A stretch of 64,000 nucleotides of DNA from an uncultured Collinsella sp. (GTDB taxonomy: Bacteria > Actinomycetota > Coriobacteriia > Coriobacteriales > Coriobacteriaceae). The DNA lies in NCBI GenBank assembly GCA_958354105.1, contig CATWVA010000005.1:23871-87870 (forward strand), written 5' to 3'. Both the position numbers and the translations under genes were made by a program. Below the pieces are notes generated by a model. The model was not told where the DNA came from, searched no databases, and was given only the letters and a program-made list of their open reading frames with translations. Shown here in pieces: positions 24,699 through 32,576 of this stretch (the stretch's first letter is position 1; the number at the start of each line of letters is the position of its first letter).

Positions 24699-25661
24699 TC
24701 AGCATGCACGCGGCACGCCGGCAACCTTGAGCTTGCGATCGAGCTTTGTCGGGTCCCTTAGATCATCCCAGCACAAGCGCACAATCTTACAGTTATCGAG
24801 CAGCGAAAGCCTCGACTCGCGCTGGCGCTCATCAAATTGCGCCTTTGCAAGCTTGCCCTCCTCCGCCGCCTTCTCGCTTTTAACGAATCCGTCGAACTCC
24901 CCAATAATCAACCGGTCACCCACGCGCCACAAATAGTCAACGCGATACGGCCGTCCCGGCTCAACCGGGTCGAACAGCTCAATTTGCAGCTCCGGCGTCT
25001 GCCAGCCGCGCTCGATCATCAGGGCGCGCGCCTTGGACTCGCCACCGCTTTCCGACAGGCCATCGGCATACCGTGCAACCCTGCGCGCCGTCACAACACC
25101 GCGACGATTTAAGCCAAGCTTGTTGACTGCCTCAACGAGATGCTCCTTCGACAACAGCTGCTCATGAAGCGCCGAGTCCGCAATGATCAGTCCCTCGACA
25201 AACGATGCATCGACCAGGCAATCCGTAATCGTTTGATCGATATCGGTCACGGCAATGTCCATCTGGGTGGCCCGTGTTTGACGAACATAACGATGGCGAA
25301 CGACCTGAGAGCCCGGCGTCGTTGATTGTGCCGGTGCCACGGCGATATGGATGTGCGTCAAATTGGCATGCGAAACCGAAAGGCCATAGACAACGGCCGC
25401 CGTATAGGAGCAAAACGTCCAGTCGGGGTGCTTTTGCGCAAGCGCCCGCACCCGATGCAGATAACGCTGCCGAAACTTGAGCTCGGACCAGTATTCCGGA
25501 CGCGCATACAACCCCGGCATGACCACCTTGAGACTTCCCGCCGCCACCCGCCGCTCAATCTGCTTTGCCTCCGCCGTCGTACGCGCGTACACGCAGCTCA
25601 TCTGCTGCTCGCACGCTTTAATGTGGCCTGTGAGTCTTTGATTCGCCGTCGCGTTTGCCAT
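24699..25661 (-). CDS. AbiEi-like antitoxin/nuclease-fold protein, orphan
   Basis: This 320-residue protein has an N-terminal AbiEi-like winged helix (residues ~30-90: YARTTAEAKQIERRV, GLYARPEYW) and a C-terminal region with a PDDEXK-like pattern: SKARAL, VDYLW and IGEFDGFVK, then a basic end. The strand order fits a DUF559 or Vsr-like nuclease fold. No AbiEii partner is adjacent. I use the ATG at 25661, four bases after GGGAGGC. Such proteins are common single genes in Coriobacteriia, and their role is unknown; defence is inference. The CTGACCAAA motif lies 56 bases upstream. Confidence 0.7.
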   Translation of the reverse strand: MANATANQRLTGHIKACEQQMSCVYARTTAEAKQIERRVAAGSLKVVMPGLYARPEYWSELKFRQRYLHRVRALAQKHPDWTFCSYTAAVVYGLSVSHANLTHIHIAVAPAQSTTPGSQVVRHRYVRQTRATQMDIAVTDIDQTITDCLVDASFVEGLIIADSALHEQLLSKEHLVEAVNKLGLNRRGVVTARRVARYADGLSESGGESKARALMIERGWQTPELQIELFDPVEPGRPYRVDYLWRVGDRLIIGEFDGFVKSEKAAEEGKLAKAQFDERQRESRLSLLDNCKIVRLCWDDLRDPTKLDRKLKVAGVPRAC

Positions 25662-25716
25662 GTCGCCTCCCAACTCTTGGAACGGCGCCAACGTACCAGA
25701 CGGTTTCATGCGAAGT

Positions 25717-25757
25717 CTGACCAAATGCTGTCCAGCAGCTGACCAAATGCTTGACGG
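25717..25757. repeat. CTGACCAAA dispersed motif upstream of the AbiEi-like gene
   Basis: CTGACCAAATGCTG at 25717-25730 and CTGACCAAATGCTTGACGG at 25739-25757 form a tandem pair, followed by TTTTGGACG. The same word order occurs at 976-1001 and 54117-54145. The gap 25758-25957 shows nothing else that I recognise. Confidence 0.5.
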
Positions 25758-25957
25758 TTTTGGACGTTTTAGGTTAATGGCTTATATCTGCAGGTAGAAC
25801 GGTTGTCGAGAGGTCCCTGTCTCCACATCTTTATGCCTCAAAAGCCGTCGATTTCCTTAAAAGAAAATATGCTGTGGCTCGAAACTACCTAGTTTGCGAT
25901 GCTGTCCGTAAACACTCGACGCGTGGTGCCGCCGCCTACGACAGCCGCAGAAAAATC

Positions 25958-26051
25958 GAGCGTGGAAAATCTCCCACTTTGGGCCTGTTCCTCGACCAAA
26001 AGTGGGAGATTATCCACGCTCATTCAACATGCGTCCGATTATCCACGCTCG
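25958..26051. repeat. Composite dispersed repeat beside the MetA gene
   Basis: GAGCGTGGAAAATCTCCC (25958-25975) extends to a 23-base arm that pairs, with one mismatch, with 25999-26021 (AAAGTGGGAGATTATCC then ACGCTC). A further direct unit with CGTCCGATTATCCACGCTC is at 26032-26050. The loop shares GGGCCTGTTC with the array at 24505-24676. It lies 50 bases past the MetA stop. Confidence 0.7.
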
Positions 26052-26099
26052 TCGCGTAGCGGCCACGATAACCGCCGCAGCCACAGCCACGACAGCGGC

Positions 26100-27026
26100 C
26101 TAGTGCTCCTCGCCGGCGCGGGCCAGGTCGTAGGGCGTGGTCTGGTAGACGTAGTAGTTGAGCCAGTTGGTGTAGAGCAGCTGAGCCTGGCTGCGCCAGA
26201 CGTTGCGCGGCTCGGCGGTGGGATCGTCGCCCGGGAAGTAATGCGCCGGCACCTGAGGGTTGAGCCCGCGCTTCACGTCGCGCTCGTACTCCAGGCGCAG
26301 CGTGTCGGTATCGTACTCGGGATGGCCAAAGACAAAAAAGCGGCGGCTGTCGGTCGACTTGACGATATACAGGCCTACCTCGTCGGACACGGCCACGACT
26401 TCAAGCTGCGGCTCGGCCTCCACGTCCTCGCGGCGCACATCGGTGTTGCGCGAATGCACGGCATAGAAGCGGTCGTCAAAGCCGCGGACCAGCGGGCTTT
26501 GCGGCTTCACCAGATAATGCTCAAATACGCCGCTCGCCTTTGCCGGCAGGTCGTACTTCTGGATACCGTAATGATGGTAGAGCCCCGCCTGCGCGCCCCA
26601 ACAAATGTGCAGCGTGGAGTGTACGTGCGTGGTGGACCAATCCATGATCTGGCAGAGCTCGGGCCAGTAGTCGACCTCCTCGAACGGCATCTGCTCCACC
26701 GGCGCGCCCGTGATGATCAGGCCGTCGTAGTGGATGTCGCGGATGTCGTCGAACGTGCGGTAGAACGTCTCCAGGTGGCCGGCGCTCACGTGCGTGGCCT
26801 CGTGCGTCTTGGTGCGCAGCAGGTCCACCTCCACCTGCAACGGCGTGTTGGAGAGTTTGCGCATAATCTGCGTCTCGGTGGCGATCTTGGTGGGCATGAG
26901 GTTGAGGATGAGCACACGCAGCGGACGGATGTCCTGGTGCAGCGCGCGGTACTCGGTCATGACAAAGATGTTCTCGCTCTCGAGCTGCGCGGCGGCAGGG
27001 AGGGCGTCGGGGATGCGAATGGGCAT
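26100..27026 (-). CDS. metA: Homoserine O-acyltransferase of the MetA family, probably acetyl-CoA specific
   Basis: This 308-residue cytoplasmic enzyme acylates homoserine for methionine synthesis. The family catalytic Cys142 is seen in [10 protein letters not shown], and the His and Glu of FGHPEYDTD complete the site. The specificity position is Glu111 in ITGAPVEQ. In this family Glu111 marks acetyl-CoA users while Gly marks succinyl-CoA users, so O-acetylhomoserine is the predicted product. The gene stands alone. No other methionine gene is close. Confidence 0.9.
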   Translation of the reverse strand: MPIRIPDALPAAAQLESENIFVMTEYRALHQDIRPLRVLILNLMPTKIATETQIMRKLSNTPLQVEVDLLRTKTHEATHVSAGHLETFYRTFDDIRDIHYDGLIITGAPVEQMPFEEVDYWPELCQIMDWSTTHVHSTLHICWGAQAGLYHHYGIQKYDLPAKASGVFEHYLVKPQSPLVRGFDDRFYAVHSRNTDVRREDVEAEPQLEVVAVSDEVGLYIVKSTDSRRFFVFGHPEYDTDTLRLEYERDVKRGLNPQVPAHYFPGDDPTAEPRNVWRSQAQLLYTNWLNYYVYQTTPYDLARAGEEH

Positions 27027-27171
27027 GGATGCTCCTTACGAGTCAGTTGCAGCTATGGTACAACGAGCGGCCCCATCCGCGCGAGCACATCGCCCGGCGA
27101 TGTCGCCAGCGGCCCAAATCACTCCAAAAGTAGAGATTAAAGCATGTCCCAAAAATCTACTTCGCTTTAGC

Positions 27172-27200
27172 TTAGCAAAGTGACAGCAGGACGCTACAAT
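27172..27200 (+). promoter_or_regulatory. Promoter of the HicDH-like dehydrogenase gene
   Basis: TTAGCA (27172-27177) and TACAAT (27195-27200) are separated by 17 bases, fitting a housekeeping sigma-factor promoter. The start lies 38 bases before the ATG. Confidence 0.6.
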
Positions 27201-27237
27201 GGTTCGATGCGAGAAACTCGGCCGAAAGGATACATAT

Positions 27238-28215
27238 ATGTACCAGACGCGTAAGATCGGTGTGGTCGGCCAGGGCCACGTAGGAGCACATGTCGCCAAC
27301 AGCCTGCTCATGCAGGGCATTGCCGATGAGCTGTACCTGTGCGATATCAACGAGACCAAGGTGACATCCGAGGTCCAGGACCTGCGCGACTCCCTTTCGT
27401 TTGTCCCGTACAACACCAAGATCGTCAACTGCTACGACCACTACGAGGAGCTGGCCTGCTGCGACGTCATCGTCAACGCTGCCGGCAAGGTCGCGCTGGC
27501 CGCCGGCAACCGCGACGGTGAGCTGTTCTTTACCACCGACGCCGCCCGCACCTTTGCCAAGCGCATCGTCGACGCCGGCTTTGACGGCATCTTCGTGAGC
27601 ATCTCCAACCCCTGCGACGTCGTGTGCACCGAGCTGTGGCACCTGACCGGCTACGATCCCAAGAAGATCATCGGCTCGGGCTGCGGTCTGGACTCCGCCC
27701 GCCTGCGCACCGAGATCTCCAAGAAGGTCGGTGTGAGCCCCAAGTCCATCGACGCCTACATGATCGGCGAGCATGGCTTTAGCCAGCTGGCCGCCTTTAA
27801 GGCCGCAACCATCGCCGGCAAGAGCCTCAACGAGCTTCAGGCCGAAAACCCCGACAAGTACGCCTTTGACCACATGGAGGTCGAGGAGCTCGCGCGCAAG
27901 GGCGGCTATGTGACCTACCAGGGCAAGCAGTGCACCGAGTACGCCGTCGCCAACTCCGCTGCGCGTGTCTGCGCCGCCGTGCTGCACAACGAGCACGCCG
28001 TGCTTTCGGCCTCTACGCTCATGACTGGCCAGTATGGCGAAGAGGGCATCTTTACCTCCCTGCCGTGCGTGATCGGCGCCGAGGGCGTCGAGGAGGTCTA
28101 CACGCTCGACCTTTCCGAGCACGAGCTCGAGGGCTTCCACAAGAGCTGCCAGCACATCCGCGACAACATCGCCCAGCTCGACTGGTGGGACGCCGAGGCG
28201 TACGACGCAAAGTAG
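27238..28215 (+). CDS. L-2-hydroxyacid dehydrogenase, HicDH-like
   Basis: This 325-residue enzyme belongs to the lactate/malate dehydrogenase family. The NAD-binding loop is GVVGQGHVGAHVAN, near the start, followed by ISNPCDVV and the catalytic His region IGEHGFSQ. The substrate loop reads NAAGKVALAAGNRDGELF, not the GxxRxxGMTR loop of true lactate dehydrogenases, and the late stretch EELARKGGYVTYQGK resembles L-2-hydroxyisocaproate dehydrogenase of lactobacilli. So larger 2-oxo acids from amino acids are likely substrates. GAAAGGA lies before the ATG at 27238. A promoter and a terminator frame it as a single-gene unit. Confidence 0.85.
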   Translation: MYQTRKIGVVGQGHVGAHVANSLLMQGIADELYLCDINETKVTSEVQDLRDSLSFVPYNTKIVNCYDHYEELACCDVIVNAAGKVALAAGNRDGELFFTTDAARTFAKRIVDAGFDGIFVSISNPCDVVCTELWHLTGYDPKKIIGSGCGLDSARLRTEISKKVGVSPKSIDAYMIGEHGFSQLAAFKAATIAGKSLNELQAENPDKYAFDHMEVEELARKGGYVTYQGKQCTEYAVANSAARVCAAVLHNEHAVLSASTLMTGQYGEEGIFTSLPCVIGAEGVEEVYTLDLSEHELEGFHKSCQHIRDNIAQLDWWDAEAYDAK

Positions 28216-28260
28216 GCCGCTGGCTACCGCAACCTTGCGAATCTAAGCGCGATACTAAGC

Positions 28261-28298
28261 GGGCCGCGCCGGAAATCCCCGGCGCGGCCCACTTTTTT
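28261..28298 (+). terminator. Terminator after the HicDH-like gene
   Basis: GGGCCGCGCCGG pairs perfectly with CCGGCGCGGCCC around AAATCC and is followed by AC and six T residues. It lies 46 bases past the stop codon. Confidence 0.92.
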
Positions 28299-28347
28299 GA
28301 CTCACGCAGCGCCCTTGCGAATCGAAGGTGAATGGTTTTCCCGTTAC

Positions 28348-29316
28348 TTAGTACTGCTCGATGCCCATGTAGCGACGGATCTCGGGGCTGTGGTCGAACA
28401 CCTTGCCGCGGGCGGCGCGCAGCTCGCAGCTCATCGCGTAAAAGAAGATCGGCTCCAAGAACGAACGCACGCTGGCAGGTACCTCGCCCACGCCGTACTC
28501 GAGCGCATCGAGCACCATAATCGTATCGGTGTGCGTGTTGAGGAACGCGAGTGCACGCTCCTCCATGGGGCGGCACTCACCCGATCCGAGCTGCACAAAG
28601 TAGAACACGCCGGGCTCGGTAGCCTCGAAGGGGCCGTGGAAGTACTCGCCGGAGTGGATATAGCAGCAGTGCTGCCACTGCATCTCCATGAGCGAGCAGA
28701 TGGCCATGGCGTAGGTCTGACTAAAGTTGGGGCCGGACCCCAGGATATAGAAGAACTTGTGCTGCTGGCAGAGCTCGGCAAAGCGGGCGCCCAGCTCGGC
28801 GTTGACCTTCTCGCGGGCGGCGGGCAGCAGCGCATCCATCTGCTTGAGGCCTTCGTACATGTCGGCGAGCGCCTCGTAGCCTTCCTGCTGGTCGAGCAGC
28901 TCGGCGGCGATCAGAGCGCCGATGCCCTGCGGCACCTCGGCCTGCGACACACCCTCGCCCCAGGGGTAGACCCAGGTGGTCCACTTGCCGTTGTCGATCT
29001 TGGAGCCCTCGCAGTCGGTGAGGGCGACGACCTCGGCGCCGGCAGTCAACGCCATCTCGCAACCGTCGATGACCTCCTGCGTGTTGCCACTGTGGCTGCA
29101 GGCGACGACGAGCGACTTCGGCCCCAGGCTCTTGGGGGCCATCAGGCAAAACTCGCGCGCGGTGTAGACCGTCGAGGCAAACGTAGTGGCCTCGCGCTTG
29201 AGCAGCTCGTTAGCCGGCATCAGGTCGATCATCGAACCGCCGCAGGCGATCCAAAAGACGTTCTCGATCTTACCCTTGCGCTCGATAATTTCCTGAATCA
29301 GATCGTGTGCGTTCAC
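28348..29316 (-). CDS. SIS-domain deglycase of the FrlB/GfrF type (module 3)
   Basis: This 322-residue protein follows the same plan as its paralogues: first SIS motif IACGGS (23-28), second domain near residue 190, and the catalytic pair Glu211 and His227 (GEYFHGPF). It ends RRYMGIEQY. The start codon is GTG at 29316 with AGGAGGAG upstream. No PTS gene is next to it, so its phosphorylated substrate must come through another module's transporter or another kinase. It lies downstream of a GntR gene and two 17-base direct repeats. Confidence 0.85.
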   Translation of the reverse strand: MNAHDLIQEIIERKGKIENVFWIACGGSMIDLMPANELLKREATTFASTVYTAREFCLMAPKSLGPKSLVVACSHSGNTQEVIDGCEMALTAGAEVVALTDCEGSKIDNGKWTTWVYPWGEGVSQAEVPQGIGALIAAELLDQQEGYEALADMYEGLKQMDALLPAAREKVNAELGARFAELCQQHKFFYILGSGPNFSQTYAMAICSLMEMQWQHCCYIHSGEYFHGPFEATEPGVFYFVQLGSGECRPMEERALAFLNTHTDTIMVLDALEYGVGEVPASVRSFLEPIFFYAMSCELRAARGKVFDHSPEIRRYMGIEQY

Positions 29317-29372
29317 GGTGACGCTCCTCCTTGTGTGGCGGCTTTGGACGACGGCAGCTCGTACCTGCAGTC

Positions 29373-29451
29373 GTTCTATGTTGTTCTATTTATAGCATGC
29401 GAGCTGTCGCAGGTGAAGTCATTTCAGCAAATTTGTTCTATGTTGTTCTAT
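29373..29451. promoter_or_regulatory. Operator candidate of module 3: two 17-base direct repeats
   Basis: GTTCTATGTTGTTCTAT occurs identically at 29373-29389 and 29435-29451. Each copy contains two TTCTAT words. The right copy ends just before the GntR stop and the left copy is 57 bases before the deglycase start. The repeat has no match to the operators of the other modules. Confidence 0.65.
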
Positions 29452-29460
29452 CTATGGACG

Positions 29461-30216
29461 TTAGATGTCGAACACGTAGCGCGAGCCCACGATCTTTTGG
29501 CGCCCGAGCAGCAGGGGCCGCTCGTCCTCATCGGTAAAGTACGCCTCCATATAGAAGAGTGGCTCGCCGGCCGGCACCTCCAACAGCGGGGCCGCCTGAG
29601 CATCGGCAAGCGCAATCTCCACGGTACAGGGGTCGGACTTGAGCGGCGCGCGGCCCGAATGCTCGGCAACGAGCGCAAAGATCGAGTTATCGGTGAGGTC
29701 CTTATCGGCAAGCGTCTGCAGGTAGGGATGGTCGGCCAGCACAAAGGCGTTGTTCTCGAGCATGACGGGCACGCCATCCGCCGTGCGCACGCGCTCGACC
29801 ACGATGAGCTCGCAGCCGGGCTCCACGCCAAAGAACGCCGCATCCTCGCGCGTCGCCGCGACCACCGTACGCGACACCAGACGCGCTCCGGCCACCATGT
29901 CGTTGGCGGCACAACCCTCAGTAAAGCTCTGGACGTCACCTTTCTGGACAATCTTGCGCTTGAGCTTGGGAGCGCACACAAAGGTGCCCCTCCCCTGCTG
30001 TCGGTTGAGATATCCCGCGCGCGACAGCTCCTCGATGGCGCGACGCACGGTGATGCGTCCCACGCCGTAAGACTTCGCGAGCTCCATCTCGGAAGGAATG
30101 CGCGAGCCGGCCGCATACACGCCGCGCGCGATCTCGCCCTTCAGGTCGTCCATGACCTGCTGGTACAGCGGTACGGCGGATACGCCAGCGCGGTCGGTTT
30201 TATCGTCGGTTGCCAT
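29461..30216 (-). CDS. GntR-family regulator with UTRA domain (module 3)
   Basis: This 251-residue protein has a longer start (DDKTDRAGVSAVPLYQQVMDD), a winged helix (GVGRITVRRAIEEL, QQGRGTFV) and a UTRA domain from about residue 100. GGAG precedes the ATG at 30216. Its start is two bases after the RecQ stop, so it may be read from the recQ promoter as well. It is upstream of the module 3 deglycase and probably controls it. The effector is not known. Confidence 0.9.
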   Translation of the reverse strand: MATDDKTDRAGVSAVPLYQQVMDDLKGEIARGVYAAGSRIPSEMELAKSYGVGRITVRRAIEELSRAGYLNRQQGRGTFVCAPKLKRKIVQKGDVQSFTEGCAANDMVAGARLVSRTVVAATREDAAFFGVEPGCELIVVERVRTADGVPVMLENNAFVLADHPYLQTLADKDLTDNSIFALVAEHSGRAPLKSDPCTVEIALADAQAAPLLEVPAGEPLFYMEAYFTDEDERPLLLGRQKIVGSRYVFDI

Positions 30217-30218
30217 CG

Positions 30219-32192
30219 TTACGCTCCATCCCGCGCATGCTCGGACTCAAACTCTTCAATCGCCGCCATAAACTGCTCGCCAAAGGCATCGGCCTTTTTC
30301 TCGCCGATGCCGTTGACCTGAATCAGCTCGTCGCGCGTTTGCGGGCGCAGGCGGCACAGGCCGCGCAGGGCCTTGTCGGAAAAGACCATGTACGGCGCCA
30401 TCTCGAGCTCGGTCGAGATCTCCTTGCGCAGGGTACGCAGGCGCTCGAACAGCTCGGCATCGTCGCCCACGCGCGGGCGCTGATCCAGCTCGGCCTCCTC
30501 GCGCAGCAGATCCACCGCACGGCGAGCACGGGCCGAGGCCTTGCGCTTGGACGCGCGACGCTTAACGGTAAAGGCAAACGCCTCGTCCTCGACCTCGCCG
30601 GCACGCGGACCCAGGCCCACGACCGGGTACTGCCCCTGCGAGGTGGCCAAATAACCGCGGCCGCACAGCTGGCCGATGATGTCCTTGATGCGGCCGACCG
30701 ATTCGCTCGACAGCCCACCATAGCCGCGGTCCTCGTCCAGATGCATCTGGCGAATGCGCTCGGTGTTGCCGCCGTGAAGCACATCGGCGATGAGCGACTT
30801 GCCAAAGCGCATGGGGCGCGTGGCCACATAGCGCACGGCGGCGCGAGCCATACCGGTGACGTCCTCGACCTCGAACTGCGTGAGGCAGTTGCTGCAGTTG
30901 CCACAGCCCTCGGCCTCATCCGCGGCGGCGCCGCCCACGGCCGTATGCTCGGCCGCGGCCTCGTCGCCAAAGTAGCGCAGCATGTATTCGCGTAGGCAGC
31001 CGGTGGTGTTGCAATAGCCTTCCATCTGACTGAGCAGGCGATATCGGTTCTGGAGCGCCCACGCGCGCTGCTCGTCGTCGAGCGTCTCGTCGGCCGCATC
31101 GCCGCGGTCGATCAAAAAGCGGCGCATGCGAAAATCGTTGCCGTTCCACAGCAGGTGGCAGCTGGCCGGATCGCCATCGCGGCCGGCGCGGCCCGCCTCC
31201 TGGTAGTAGGCCTCGATGCTCTCGGGCACGTTGTTATGGATGACGTAGCGCACGTTGGGCTTGTCGATGCCCATGCCAAAGGCGTTGGTGGCAACCATCA
31301 CCTGAATATCGTCGTCGATAAAGGCGCGCTGGCTTTGGCGGCGGGCGTCATTACCCATGCCGGCATGGTAGCGGCCAACGCGAATGCCGCTGGGACCCAA
31401 CGCCTCAGCAAGCTCTCCTGCCAGCGCATCAACCGTCTTGCGAGTCGAGCAATACACGATGCCGCTCTCGCTCGAATGCGCGATCACATAGTCGCGCACC
31501 CACGCGGTCTTAGCCTTGTCGCCCATCTCCTCGCAGCCAAAGTAGAGGTTCTTGCGATCGAAGCCCGTCACCACCGTCGCCGGGTTTTGCAGGCCGAGCA
31601 TCTGCTGAATGTCCGCACGCACGCGCTCAGTCGCTGTAGCGGTAAAGGCCGCCACGATGGGGCGCTGCGGCAGGGAATCGATAAACTCGCGAATCTGCAG
31701 GTAGGCGGGGCGGAAATCCTGACCCCATTGGCTCACGCAGTGGGCCTCGTCAATGGCCACGAGCGGAACGCCGATGCCGCCTTCGGCCGCAGCTTCCTGC
31801 GCAAAGGCCAGAAAACGCGGCTCGAGCAGGCGCTCAGGTGCCACATACATAAGCTGGTAGCGACCCTCGCGCGCCCGCTTGCGCACGGTATTTTGCTGAG
31901 CCGGCGTAAGGCTGGAGTTGAGATAGCTGGGGCGCGCGCCCGCCGCAAGCAGTGCGCGGGTCTGGTCCTCCATAAGCGACAGCAGCGGACTCACCACAAA
32001 GGTGATGCCGGGCAGCATGAGCGCAGGCACCTGGTAGCAAATGGACTTGCCGGCGCCCGTGGGCATAACGCCCAGCGCGTCGCGGCCGGCAAGGATCGCA
32101 TCGACCATGCGGTCCTGCCCCGGGCGAAACGAGGTGTAGCCAAAATAGGCGCCGAGCGTGTCGAGCGCCATCTGCTGCATGCTATCGGTCAT
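30219..32192 (-). CDS. recQ: ATP-dependent DNA helicase RecQ
   Basis: This 657-residue helicase unwinds DNA during recombination and repair. Walker A is GVMPTGAGKS at residues 41-50 and the DEAH box is at 148-151. AGRAGRDGD (about 333-341) is the arginine-finger region. The RecQ zinc site is formed by YCNTTGC and CGNCSNC near residues 393-440, followed by the RQC domain and a C-terminal HRDC domain (FSDKALRGLCRLRPQ). AGGAAACC precedes the ATG. It is followed at once by the GntR gene of module 3, an unusual pairing. Confidence 0.95.
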   Translation of the reverse strand: MTDSMQQMALDTLGAYFGYTSFRPGQDRMVDAILAGRDALGVMPTGAGKSICYQVPALMLPGITFVVSPLLSLMEDQTRALLAAGARPSYLNSSLTPAQQNTVRKRAREGRYQLMYVAPERLLEPRFLAFAQEAAAEGGIGVPLVAIDEAHCVSQWGQDFRPAYLQIREFIDSLPQRPIVAAFTATATERVRADIQQMLGLQNPATVVTGFDRKNLYFGCEEMGDKAKTAWVRDYVIAHSSESGIVYCSTRKTVDALAGELAEALGPSGIRVGRYHAGMGNDARRQSQRAFIDDDIQVMVATNAFGMGIDKPNVRYVIHNNVPESIEAYYQEAGRAGRDGDPASCHLLWNGNDFRMRRFLIDRGDAADETLDDEQRAWALQNRYRLLSQMEGYCNTTGCLREYMLRYFGDEAAAEHTAVGGAAADEAEGCGNCSNCLTQFEVEDVTGMARAAVRYVATRPMRFGKSLIADVLHGGNTERIRQMHLDEDRGYGGLSSESVGRIKDIIGQLCGRGYLATSQGQYPVVGLGPRAGEVEDEAFAFTVKRRASKRKASARARRAVDLLREEAELDQRPRVGDDAELFERLRTLRKEISTELEMAPYMVFSDKALRGLCRLRPQTRDELIQVNGIGEKKADAFGEQFMAAIEEFESEHARDGA

Positions 32193-32288
32193 GGTTTCCT
32201 AACGTCCAAGTCATCTGCCGCCGATTATACGCCGCCACGCGGACCGCTGCCGTACGGCTGTCAGCCACGCTCATTCTGCGGGTAGTCA

Positions 32289-32332
32289 TTGGGGACGTTC
32301 TTGAATGACTAGTCATTCAAGAACGTCCCCAA
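32289..32332. repeat. Perfect 44-base palindrome upstream of recQ
   Basis: TTGGGGACGTTCTTGAATGA on the left continues to an exact mirror on the right, with 22-base arms and no loop. It lies about 100 bases before the recQ start. Its GGGGAC edge resembles the REP-like palindromes but the rest differs. Confidence 0.75.
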
Positions 32333-32386
32333 CGGCTAAGCTCTTGACAGGCGTGGAAACGTCTCAGGTTGAGCATAAGTCAGCGA

Positions 32387-32571
32387 AAACGCCCCTAAGC
32401 GAGCAAGGTGACGTGAAAGAGGAGGGAAGCGTACTTCGGTACGCGACCGACGATTGAACGTCAGATTGCCGCTTAGGGGCGTTTGCAGCGTCGACCGGTC
32501 CGCCGTTCGCTAGAACGGCGGAACCAAGGGCGCAGCGTCGGCCCGTTGCGCGGTTTGGAAAACCGCGCAAC
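32387..32571 (+). ncRNA. Candidate structured non-coding RNA
   Basis: Several nested stems are visible. AAACGCCCCTAAGC (32387-32400) pairs perfectly with GCTTAGGGGCGTTT (32471-32484). Inside it TGACGT (32409-32414) pairs with ACGTCA (32458-32463), and GCGTAC-TTCG-GTACGC (32429-32444) closes a stable UUCG loop, best on the plus strand. After it come hairpins at 32499-32522 and 32545-32571. An unpaired AAAGAGGAGGGA lies between stems. There is no open reading frame of note. The family is unknown to me; an Rfam search, including lineage RNAs of Collinsella, is needed. Confidence 0.5.
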
Positions 32572-32576
32572 TAGAG

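Noticed and set aside
19772..26051. CRISPR arrays
   Set aside because: Repeat units are few, unevenly spaced and mixed in orientation; no cas gene is in the window. They are better described as dispersed hairpin repeats.
26100..27026. Calling MetA a homoserine O-succinyltransferase
   Set aside because: The acyl-CoA choice position is Glu111, which marks acetyl users.
28348..29316. Calling the SIS proteins glutamine-fructose-6-phosphate aminotransferase
   Set aside because: They lack the N-terminal glutaminase domain of GlmS, and lie with PTS and GntR genes as in frl and gfr loci.
32289..32332. A promoter or operator role for the perfect palindrome
   Set aside because: It is 100 bases before recQ and shows no promoter words around it; it fits the repeats better.
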